DNA of 64,000 nucleotides from Mayamaea pseudoterrestris (Eukaryota > Bacillariophyta > Bacillariophyceae > Sellaphorales > Sellaphoraceae). The notes below the pieces were generated by a model. That model ran no database searches, was not told the DNA's origin, and was given only the letters and a program-made list of their open reading frames with translations. The translations under genes were made by a program, and so were the position numbers. The stretch spans positions 1,240,001 through 1,304,000 of the forward strand of contig BROI01000002.1 in assembly GCA_027923505.1 (NCBI GenBank), read 5' to 3'. Shown here in pieces: positions 29,873 to 38,393 of this stretch. Each line of letters opens with the position of its first letter. The first letter of the stretch is position 1.

Positions 29873-30432
29873 TTTGAGATGTCTTGTGTGAATGCTACTT
29901 TATATGAATGGGGCTGAATAAATATTATAAAGTATGATCGTGGTGAACGTAACTACACCAAGTCTCACTTTCTCACGCGTCCTTCCATGGTGACGATGCA
30001 TTCGAGGTTAGTACCGGACGGACATTATGCAAGCTTAGCTACCCATGCTACATTGTCCTTGTTAGAGTGCCCACAAAGAAGCTGAAATAATAATGTGCCC
30101 AATCAAATTTTAGCTACTGCTGCAAGCTACAAATTCTATATATATTTAAAGAATGTTGAAGCATCACTGTCACAGGTAGTCGTATTGGTTGATATAGCTC
30201 TCGTTTTCGCCAATTCAAACTAGATAGAACAAGGCCTGCGAAATGGATAACGATCGGAATCGGGTTCAACCGTTAGTGAGCGAGTTGTCCGACTGCACCG
30301 CATTCTTTGCAGTGAACATGTAATCATGCCAGTCTTCTGTAGCCTTTATGTTCATGCCAACAATGTCATTCAGCACTATCTGCTGCTGCTGTTTACTAAA
30401 GAATTTCACCACTAGTCCGTAGCAAGGCTGCT
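29873..30432. other. Intergenic region, PRPF4 promoter / RBR gene 3' end
   Basis: 560 bp. A GTACCG hexamer is at 30011-30016, about 140 bp upstream of the PRPF4 start. No RNA gene or repeat recognised. Confidence 0.4.
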
Positions 30433-33400
30433 TTACAATCGAATGTTCAAATCAACCAAATCTTGCTCAAGTGCCTTGATTGTTGTCTCGCGTTGTGAGA
30501 CGGGCAGTTTTTCGAGAAAATCTTTCAATTGCTGCGTGCGCCTTGCGCGTTGAGCCGCATGAAACTCTGCGATCGTACCATAATAAGAACCAGCTCTTTT
30601 TATATTCATTGGGCACGCTAGGACATGTGCATGGGCGTCTGATCCACAATCTTGCAGGCACCAACCGCAAAAGCTACATGGACAAACTCCACAGCGAATG
30701 GCAAAGCAGCCATCAAAATCGAAAAAGGCTTGTTGACATCTCGGACATCGGAGCGTCAAAATTTCGTCAATCACGCGCATACGGAGCTTGTCGGGTGGCT
30801 GGCTGGCAAAACGATAATCTTTGCATGTCATGTTGGTGTGACTCGCTTTGCATTGTAAACAAATCTCAATTGAGCAAGTCGAGCACTTTGAAACAAGCAT
30901 ATCTTTTGCAACCACGTAAACACCTGGGCACGTTGGAGTGATGCAAAATTGTAGTTTCCCAGAATTTGCTCGTACATGGCAGTCCAAAGCAAGGCGCAGT
31001 AGATTATTGAGTGTTGCCTCATCAAGGCTTGATTGCAAATCGCGCAATAGCAGCCCTTTGTCGCAATCATCAGCAAGGCATGTAAGTGGAAAGTCCCGAA
31101 TACTGCCTGAGCCAACCCATGCATCAAAGCATTCTCGGCAGTAAAAGTGTCCGCAATCAACTCGTACCGGACTGTCGGGAGTACAGAAGCATACCGGACA
31201 CAGTGCGTCCGAATCAATCTTGCCGTCGTCGCTGACACATTCGCCGCGAACTAGCTTGGCGACAAAAGCTTTGATACGACGAGTCTCCATATCTCCTCCT
31301 TCGACAAGCAACGCTCGATTCTTGACATCAATCGAAACTTGTCGTACCTTAGTTTCGGCTATGATCATATCAAGCGCCGAACGCCCTTGCAACACCAGGT
31401 GTTGGAATTCATGCTCGGCAATTGGCACTGCCTGCGTCGGCGTCAATGCATCGGTGCAATGACTTAAAACATTCTTGATCGTTGCCATTCGATCCCTGTC
31501 ATTACCAAATACGCGGATCTGCTGACGCCTTCGATCGCACCATACGGCGGCGTGCATCGACGAAAGGCATGCGGGAATGGCTTTTTGGAATGTAGCCGAG
31601 GATGTGTAGCGATTCCAGAGAGCAGCATTGCCACTTTTTGGATCGCGAACAACTTCTCCTTCAATCAGCCGACCAAGCCGTAACTTTACAGCATCAATAT
31701 GTAGTTGTTCGTCGGCAGTGATGGAGATAGTTCGGAATAAACTGGACTCATACAAGTGATAGCGAATGCCTTGCAACTGATCTAACTCGGCAAACATTTT
31801 TCTCTTCAGCGCATCAAACACAGGGATAGGCAAAGGGTATTTTATAGAGAAGAGACGCTGCACGAAGAGCTTGCCTCCACCAAGCTCCGGAATAGATTTT
31901 TGCTGCGCGAATTGGCGGCAAGCAAAGTCGGCCGTCTCTGCTGTCTCAAACCAAGCCAGCGCCTTTCGCTTGAGATCATCCTTCTGCCTTTCTTTGTTTA
32001 AATTACTTGCGACGTCAAAGCGCACCACGTTTCCACATTTCTGAAGGATTTGCCGCACCAACAAGCTAGCTTCGGATTCTTGGAATGGCAAATCTCCCAA
32101 AGTGACCGATTTCACCTTACCCTTGCCGTGCCGCTCAAACGACATTCTGAGTTTATCTGCAGTAGCAGTCTCTCCCAGATTGCCGACCCAGACAATGTGC
32201 TCCGTTATCACTTTTGTATATGGAACATGAATGTGCCGCGTTTGGGGCTTGTACGATGTCGTAATTGGTCGGCCACAAAATTGTTTGCCATTCGCTTCCC
32301 TCGTCGCCCGTATCGCGCCATCGGCCGCATGAAAATAGATCCACGCACAGCGCGACGGAGCATACCATTGGACCTTGACGGGTACGCCTGCGTTGTTCTT
32401 GCTGGTCGAGCCGCTTGGTTGCTTTTGGACAACGGAGACGAACGAGTTTTCCAAAGCCTTTGAGCGACTACCTTTATCTCTGACTTCGCCATTTCTGACC
32501 CACGTCTTGACGCAGGTGCCATGCAGCGCCGTGGCAGCCTTGATTGCATCCTGTGCGTCCGCCATCTCGGCCATGACAAACCAGCACTGCGGACGATTCC
32601 GATCCACGTCAAGTAGCAGGCGCTGCACTTTCCCAAAAGGCTCCAATCGATGCCGCATGTCCTGTTCGGAAACTGGTAGCTCTCTGGGAATATTGGTGAC
32701 AATGATTGACTTGGCCAAGTGTTTCTGCGTGTCAGCCTTGTCATTGCCAAGCACGAGTTTAAAAACGCTAGCACCAGGACCAAATTCCACTTGAATTCCC
32801 TCGTCCAGTGCAATCATTTCAGTCTCTTTGCTAGCATTATCCTGATTAGCATCTCCACCGTCATTTGGCGCAAACTGCATTGCCAGCGCGGCATCGTGGC
32901 GAAACGGACAAGCAAGTCCGTTCCGACAAGCGCCGCGCAGAAAGAATCGACAGAGGTCTGGCGGCGGCGGCAGTAAATTAATGGTCGACTGTTGCGGAGC
33001 AAACTCTGGGGCAAAGGCCGTTAGCTTGGGTTGCGTTTGAAATATTGGACCCGTTGGAACAACTGTCGATTGCCGCGGAGCAAACTCGGGAGCAAAGGCC
33101 GTTAGCTTGGGTGGAAACATTGGAATTGCCGTTGACTGCTTTGGAACAAACGCTGGAGCCGCAGGCTGTAAACATTGCTGCGTCGACGTAGACTTAGGCT
33201 GCAGCGCTGGAGCAACTGGAGTAGTTCCCGACTGCCCAGGAATAATCGCTGAAGCAAAGGGCGTCAACTCAGGCTGCAGCGTGCTTCCAATATCAAAAAT
33301 CGAACTACTTGACGGAGCAGTATACATCAAACCTTGAGTTGGCGACGATGCTAATTTGACTCGACTTGTCCGTGTCGGCGCCCACTCTACCGCAGTGGGA

Positions 33401-33510
33401 TCCATAACGAGAGCAAACAACAAATTTAAGGCGGATGGCTTTGACAGTCTACGAGTATGATTCTTTTGTACCCAACTTTTTGCAACTAGCTTGAGAGCTG
33501 ATGCCATCAC
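30433..33510 (-). CDS. RBR-type E3 ubiquitin ligase with CCCH zinc finger and RNA-binding region
   Basis: A 1025-residue intronless protein. The N-terminal ~170 residues are Pro/Ala-rich with repeats of FAPEFAP.QST. A CCCH finger (CRFFLRGACRNGLACPFRH) lies near residue 185-205. RRM-like segments follow (IIVTNIPRELPV; VWVGNLGE). The C-terminal quarter is RING1 (CPVCFCTPDSPVRVDCGHFYCREC), IBR (CITPTCPGVYV, C..CSIEICLQCKASH), and RING2 (LRCPRCQQAFFDFDGCFAIRC), where the Cys in DGC is the expected catalytic thioester residue. The pre-RBR part (YHLYESSLFRT) recalls plant DEAH11/12 proteins, but no helicase is present. A role in RNA-linked ubiquitination is an inference. A start at MDPTAVEW (about 33405) is an alternative. 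Confidence 0.85.
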   Translation of the reverse strand: MMASALKLVAKSWVQKNHTRRLSKPSALNLLFALVMDPTAVEWAPTRTSRVKLASSPTQGLMYTAPSSSSIFDIGSTLQPELTPFASAIIPGQSGTTPVAPALQPKSTSTQQCLQPAAPAFVPKQSTAIPMFPPKLTAFAPEFAPRQSTVVPTGPIFQTQPKLTAFAPEFAPQQSTINLLPPPPDLCRFFLRGACRNGLACPFRHDAALAMQFAPNDGGDANQDNASKETEMIALDEGIQVEFGPGASVFKLVLGNDKADTQKHLAKSIIVTNIPRELPVSEQDMRHRLEPFGKVQRLLLDVDRNRPQCWFVMAEMADAQDAIKAATALHGTCVKTWVRNGEVRDKGSRSKALENSFVSVVQKQPSGSTSKNNAGVPVKVQWYAPSRCAWIYFHAADGAIRATREANGKQFCGRPITTSYKPQTRHIHVPYTKVITEHIVWVGNLGETATADKLRMSFERHGKGKVKSVTLGDLPFQESEASLLVRQILQKCGNVVRFDVASNLNKERQKDDLKRKALAWFETAETADFACRQFAQQKSIPELGGGKLFVQRLFSIKYPLPIPVFDALKRKMFAELDQLQGIRYHLYESSLFRTISITADEQLHIDAVKLRLGRLIEGEVVRDPKSGNAALWNRYTSSATFQKAIPACLSSMHAAVWCDRRRQQIRVFGNDRDRMATIKNVLSHCTDALTPTQAVPIAEHEFQHLVLQGRSALDMIIAETKVRQVSIDVKNRALLVEGGDMETRRIKAFVAKLVRGECVSDDGKIDSDALCPVCFCTPDSPVRVDCGHFYCRECFDAWVGSGSIRDFPLTCLADDCDKGLLLRDLQSSLDEATLNNLLRLALDCHVRANSGKLQFCITPTCPGVYVVAKDMLVSKCSTCSIEICLQCKASHTNMTCKDYRFASQPPDKLRMRVIDEILTLRCPRCQQAFFDFDGCFAIRCGVCPCSFCGWCLQDCGSDAHAHVLACPMNIKRAGSYYGTIAEFHAAQRARRTQQLKDFLEKLPVSQRETTIKALEQDLVDLNIRL

Positions 33511-33724
33511 GCAGTTCTGTCGTGGATCTTCGATCCGTTTTTCTTAAGTGTGACGTGTCGCAGCGTTAGTTAAACCTCGTCTGTACAGGAGCGTCCGGAA
33601 AAAGCGCTGAATCGCCAAAAATATCGTTCCGGTACTTAATTCCAATCGTGCAAATCATTACTTAGGCAAAATATGCGCGCGCGCATAGCCAGGCTTGGCT
33701 GGCGCGCAACAGCTGCTCAAATCG

Positions 33725-33790
33725 CCGCTTAAGCGGCCCGCTTAGCTAAGCGGGCCGCTTAAGCGCCACGCTTAGCCAAGCGACCCGCTT
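33725..33790. repeat. Left subterminal palindrome array of transposon copy 2
   Basis: Alternating GCTTAAGCGGCCCGCTTAGC-type palindromes, about 136-200 bp inside the left end. Confidence 0.85.
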
Positions 33791-33928
33791 GCGTTGACGA
33801 CGGAATGTGTTCCTTCCACCAACCATAAAACATACGGTTGCAAACCTTTAAAGTATCTGTTCTACTATTACCATGAATGGTCTCTTTAATGCTGACTTGA
33901 TGTGTTATAAGGGCTCGAATTGATTGGA

Positions 33929-34228
33929 ATGAGTCGGCAGCAGCAGGAACGAACGAGCGAGGCAATCAAAACGGAGCGTTTTAAAGCGCACTTTGGATCG
34001 ATGCCTGTCGTGTATGCAAGCATTTGGAGAGACTTGGTGACAAGCGACCTTCCAAAGGCTCGAATTGATCCAGTCAAAGCTCGTGTTGAGCAGGCTAATC
34101 AAAATCATAAAGGCGAACCAAGATGGGACGGATCTGCTGCGTCGGCATTCCTTTCCGCAGATTTTGACGAGTACATTGCTCAGCAGCGCAAGCCAATAGA
34201 GCTTTATATGTCACGGGACGAATACTAG
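33929..34228 (+). CDS. Transposase-like fragment inside transposon copy 2
   Basis: A ~100-residue ORF. FKAHFGSMPVVYASIWRDL resembles the N-terminal part of DDE-type transposases of stramenopile Harbinger-like elements (F..HFG..P.V...LW..L); this is a memory-based resemblance. The ORF ends in TAG at 34226-34228, but the same frame continues for 33 codons (QFTSKRIYQLERIRKFL) to a TGA at 34328-34330, in the style of a transposase C terminus. The catalytic middle of a transposase is missing, so the element cannot be autonomous. Confidence 0.45.
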   Translation: MSRQQQERTSEAIKTERFKAHFGSMPVVYASIWRDLVTSDLPKARIDPVKARVEQANQNHKGEPRWDGSAASAFLSADFDEYIAQQRKPIELYMSRDEY

Positions 34229-34531
34229 CAATTCACGTCAAAAAGGATCTACCAGTTAGAGAGAATCCGCAAGTTTTTGACGGACTATGGCGGTCGGAAA
34301 CAAAGGAAGGCGCAACGCCACAAACGTTGAATAATGGTCTCGCAAGCTGCAAGGCAGATGCCGGCACGTAACTTTTTACATTTTAGAAACATATTAGTTA
34401 TTGAAGAGTGATTCATGTTAATTTTATGCTGTCTACATTGCGGGATCAAGGTTCGTTTGATGCTCGTACATGGCGCATTTTTCGGTCGCATCGATATGTC
34501 AAGTAGGTGCGTTAGTATGCCACTTAGTGTA

Positions 34532-34629
34532 CTAAGCGGGCCGCTTAGCTAAGCGGCCCGCTCGCTTAAGCGTGCCGCTTACGTAAGCGGCACGCTTAAG
34601 CGGCACGCTTAGCTAAGCGTGCCGCTTAG
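34532..34629. repeat. Right subterminal palindrome array of transposon copy 2
   Basis: Tandem and inverted copies of GCCGCTTAGCTAAGCGGC and close variants (GTGCCGCTTACGTAAGCGGC), about 125-220 bp inside the right end. Confidence 0.88.
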
Positions 34630-34921
34630 TTGAACCATCGAGTGATGGCTGGCGCGGCGCGCCTGCCCGACTTGCAACGGATCGCCAAAAGTTTCAACAG
34701 ATAATCTGTACCGATGCGACATTCGCGCTTTGAAAGCGCTTTTTCCGGACGCTCCAGGGACATCCGAAATTTGAAAGTAACCTGGATGTGTACAGCTCGT
34801 GGTGCGACATTTCTGATTGCCAACGCGTTTGACCGCAACGCATGTCAACGGCACGTCCGGCGCGAAGAATTGAACCCGCGCCGGCAAGCATCCACATTCG
34901 CCACTGAAAATTGGCGATCGT

Positions 34922-35066
34922 CTTAAGATGCGTCTTAAGACGCGTCTTAAGACCCGTCTTAAATTAAGACCCGTCTTAAAATATATACAGCAACGAAGAT
35001 AAGTTTATCTTAAGGAAACGTCTTAAGACGCGTCTCAATTCAAGACGCGTCTTAAACGATCTTAAG
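34922..35066. repeat. Third palindrome array (TCTTAAGACGCG units), possible third element
   Basis: Two clusters of GTCTTAAGACGCG-type palindromes (about 34922-34980 and 35012-35066) face each other across an AT-rich centre. The organisation is like the subterminal arrays of the two transposons. GGCGATCG (34913-34920) and GATCGCCAAAA (from about 35166) flank them in inverted orientation, recalling the GGATCGCCAAAA found in both transposons. No terminal GAGCGTCCGG was found, so this may be a truncated or rearranged copy. Confidence 0.6.
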
Positions 35067-35353
35067 GCTAAATATTTCGCATTCTGCGATGCACGAGTCA
35101 GAGTTCCCACGCCAGCCGATCCATTATTGGCACGCGCGGGTCCTTATCCGTTGGCAATGGGACTTGATCGCCAAAATTAGCGCGCCAAACTGAGAACCGG
35201 TACGATCGCCTGTTTTCACATGTCCCAGCTGCGATCTCACATTCATCAACCGCGACGGCGCGGTTCCATCGGCATGCCTTCCAACCATGGCACTCTTTCG
35301 CATCAAGGGACTGACGACGACGAGCACTTCGCCGTTCATATACCGTAGCATTC

Positions 35354-35518
35354 ATGAAACAACATCTACTAAAACTATTTTTGCTACTCCAATCCATGCT
35401 GCTGATTCCTCCATCAGCAGCAGCTGCTTCCTTTATTGTGACGCGAATGTTGCGGCAGCAGATCAAAAGGCAAACGAGTATGACTTTGAAACGAAAACAA
35501 TCATTCACGTCAAGGAGC

Positions 35519-35551
<33 letters not shown>

Positions 35552-36571
35552 GACTTTTCGACAAGTTACACGCTCCACGACTCATTTTCTCCGTCACTGT
35601 GCGCCAAATATGACGCTTTCATTCTTGATCAGTTTGGCGTCCTGCACAATGGCCAGGAGGCCCTGCCGGTCGCCCTAAAGTTGTGCCGTGACTTGTTTCA
35701 ACAAGGTAAGCAGCTTGTTATACTGAGCAACACGTCCGCGCCAGCCGACAAAGCGCTCGACAAGCTGGAGCAGCTTGGATTTCAGCGCCAATGGTTCGTC
35801 GGAGCCGTCACGTCGGGTGAGGAAGCGGCCAAGTACATTAAGCGTCAGTATACTGCAAGTACAGTCAAGGCACTCACGTTCACGTGGGACGCTCGCATTC
35901 CCAACAATCCGCGACTAACGGCCTTGCCAAGTGAGTTCATGACACTGGCGGGCAATGTCGACTACGCCGCGTCCGTGGAGGAGGCTGACTTTTTGTTGCT
36001 GCACGGGTCGCAAGTGTGGCAGCGCAGCGAAAATGACTGCACGTCACTCGACTACATTGACACTGGTGTTTCGGAGACGGTTGACGCGATTCTCGAGCAA
36101 TGCTTGCAGCGCCGCTTGCCCATGGTGTGCGCCAATCCCGACTTCGTTGTAGCGACACCCAGTGGTGGTGTGGCCTACATGCCGGGCGGCATTGCGGCGC
36201 GCTACGTCGAGTTGATTGCTGCACAAGAGACTGCAAGTGACGACGAGCCCATTTCCATTCACATGTTTGGCAAGCCAGAGCTAAAACACTTTGAGGCTTG
36301 CTTGAAACTGCTGGATTTGCCGGCCCCCAGGGTGGCGCACGTGGGAGACTCCTTGCACCACGACGTGGCGGGTGCGGCGGCAGCCAATATTGATAGCGTT
36401 TGGATTACAAACACGGGAATTCATCATCAAGAGTTAATGCGAGTACAAGGTTTTGACAGCAACAATGAGCTTGACGAAATCAAACTGCCAAGTGTGCCAG
36501 CACTCGAGCAAGTCATGCGCGACGCTGGAAACATTGTTCCGACGCATGTCGTTCCAGCCTTTTTGCAGTAA
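35354..36571 (+). CDS. HAD-superfamily (IIA) hydrolase, probable plastid precursor
   Basis: A 405-residue protein. The core matches the HAD-IIA family of TIGR01459 type: YDAFILDQFGVLHNG (motif I), LVILSNTSAP (motif II), CNPDFVVATPSGG, FGKPELKHFEACL (motif III Lys), and VAHVGDSLHHDVAGAAAANI (motif IV). Substrate is unknown; family members are putative phosphatases. Motif I has DQF, so the second Asp of DxD is Phe (W or F here is usual in this subfamily). The N terminus is a signal peptide (LFLLLQSMLLIPPSAAAA) followed by S-F, then a Ser/Arg-rich transit-like region, so import into a secondary plastid is likely. A poly-Ser run encoded by AGC repeats precedes the core. Confidence 0.85.
35516..35550. 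repeat. AGC microsatellite encoding poly-Ser
   Basis: About eleven AGC/AGT units between transit-like region and HAD core. Confidence 0.9.
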
Positions 36572-37257
36572 ACGAAACAACAAGGCGAGCAAGCCAAGCA
36601 AGTTAAGCGAGAGTCAGCTTGATGGTGCGACTGACGACAACGACAAGACTTGGTTTCAAGTAGACTGGCTGCGGCGTTAATTGCAATGAAACAAACTTGC
36701 CAGCAAGGGGCTTGCAGTCGACTTTCTATTCGTGTACTCATGCGCATGCCTACCACTGGCATGCTAAGATGAAAATATCGGACATGAGTGTACAAAACAT
36801 GATGAACATAAGTTGTCTAGTAGCTTACCTTGCTAATGATATATTCGCATTGACTCTTTAAGTATTATTTGTGTTGTGTGTGTGCGTGTATCTGATCATG
36901 TGACTTGACATGTTTGAAATTCCGAAAGGCTGCAAACTTTCAACCTGTTGCGTTAGCAGAACCCACCATGACAGAACCAACAAGCAGCGTCACATTGGCT
37001 GTTTTGAGGAAGCAAAAGGTCAGGTTGTGAATGATAAAACTTGTCAGGGTGGACCCATTTCGCTTACAGTATGAAAACCAATGCGCGATGCAGCGTAGTT
37101 TGTGTGTGATGGTGCGACTTCAAAACATATCGCACCGTTATCGATGCGATGAAACTCGCATCCACAACTTTTTGTTGCCGTCGCTGTCGCTCATCCGTTT
37201 CGAAAGCAAGCTATAGCTTTTTCGACACGTTGCCTTGTCGCTGCAAACAACTTTAAC
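36572..37257. other. Intergenic region, nothing firm
   Basis: 686 bp. It holds the HAD 3' UTR and the mL41 promoter. A 20-codon ORF with a good start context (ACCCACCATG, ATG at 36968) is present but cannot be supported as a gene. Confidence 0.35.
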
Positions 37258-37698
37258 ATGAGCGCATGGTCCGTCATGAACTCCTTTGCTGGCCTTGCCA
37301 GAGACCGCATGTGGTCAGCAGCAGCAAGTCAGCCATCATCATTTCCTTCGTTTCTACAATCACGCAACTTTTCCAAATTTATATCCAAGTCGGCCAAAAA
37401 GAGATTGGTCTTGACGACAAAGCGAGCCCACAAAGGTTTCTACAAGGGCAAGGGAGGTACCAAGGAGGGAAGAATTTCTAGCAAGGGCAAATTCATAGTA
37501 GATCCCTTGAAGCGCATGCAAATTGTTGCTCCAGATTTGACAGGATTCAAGGTACGCTCACAAACGAACAGATAACAATGAGATAGATTATTTTACCATG
37601 TGATAGAGATTTCTTAACCTCAATCTCTTCTTTCTTTACAGTTAAAACCCTACATTGCGTCGAGTGCGTCGCGATTCGCGCCTGAAATTCGTCGGTAA
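37258..37698 (+). CDS. Mitochondrial large ribosomal subunit protein mL41 (MRPL27/MRPL41 family)
   Basis: Two exons, 37258-37551 and 37642-37698, with a 90-bp intron (GTACGC...TACAG). The protein has 116 residues. The core matches mL41: RLVLTTKRAHKGFYKGKGG, then G.F..D..KRMQIVAPDLTGFKLKPYI, where the intron falls exactly between FK and LKPYI. The N terminus (FLQSRNFSKFISK) is a mitochondrial presequence. It is a structural protein of the mitoribosome. The short second exon would be missed by ORF callers. Confidence 0.9.
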
Positions 37699-38393
37699 CC
37701 TTTAACGTTTCTAAGTTAACTTTAGACGTTACGTTATACAAAGCATCATTTTCACAGTGTAATCTAGCATGTACAGTGGCTCCTCGTATGTCGCCAGTTC
37801 CTACGCATGGTCATTTTCATTAACCAAACTTTGTTCACTTGCACTCCGCTGCAACAGCGCTGGCCGATTCTCAACTTTTTTGAATACCATCAAACTGACA
37901 CGAGCAGTAACATTTTACTCCACTGTTCATGTTTCATGCTTGGCAAACCAATTTAGCAAGTGATGTGCATGACCGCCATGCGCATGCATCAGCTAATCCA
38001 TACCCCAAAGGGCGCAAGTTGCCGAGGGAACTTTCTCAAGTCGCTTAGAAGTGACACTGCCGCCAGAAGCAGCGCTTCGTGAACGGTGAGTTCCATGTAG
38101 GAATTCAATGTTTCAAGACCCTGCAAATGGCGCAGCGTCGGAGAGGCTTGCGGTTTCGGGGACAGCATGCCAAGACTGGCTTCATCGGTGGCTCAACGAG
38201 GATGAGGATTGGCTTTGAACAGCACGGACAACGCGAGCATGTTGATGAATAATACTTGAGCTACTGAAACATATCCATTCAGAATTATAATGCATGGCAT
38301 CCTTGTCCAAAGCAAGCACTTCATCTGTCTATAACTTGCCCCAGGCGCAGCACTGAAAAAGTGCTATATACTCGTCTATCGTATACATCGCTG
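37699..38393. other. Convergent intergenic region, nothing recognised
   Basis: 695 bp between the stops of mL41 and the TAF4-like gene. Only short ORFs; no repeat or RNA gene seen. Confidence 0.4.

Larger units (their letters stand above)
33589..34754. mobile_element. TIR DNA transposon (copy 2), degraded, same family as 18050-19140
   Basis: The element is 1166 bp. The ends are perfect inverted repeats of about 20 bp (GAGCGTCCGGAAAAAGCGCT), and the flanks are a 3-bp duplication CAG (33586-33588 and 34755-34757). The first ten bases equal those of copy 1. It carries its own pair of subterminal palindrome arrays, with a different sequence, and a short transposase-like ORF. Right-end subterminal DNA is also alike in the two copies (CTGGCGCG.CGCGCC, then CAACGGAT). 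Confidence 0.88.

Noticed and set aside
36968-37216. Short ORF with strong start context, possibly spliced to 37070-37216
   Set aside because: It needs a 52-bp intron and gives a 60-residue product with no recognisable features; not enough to call a gene.
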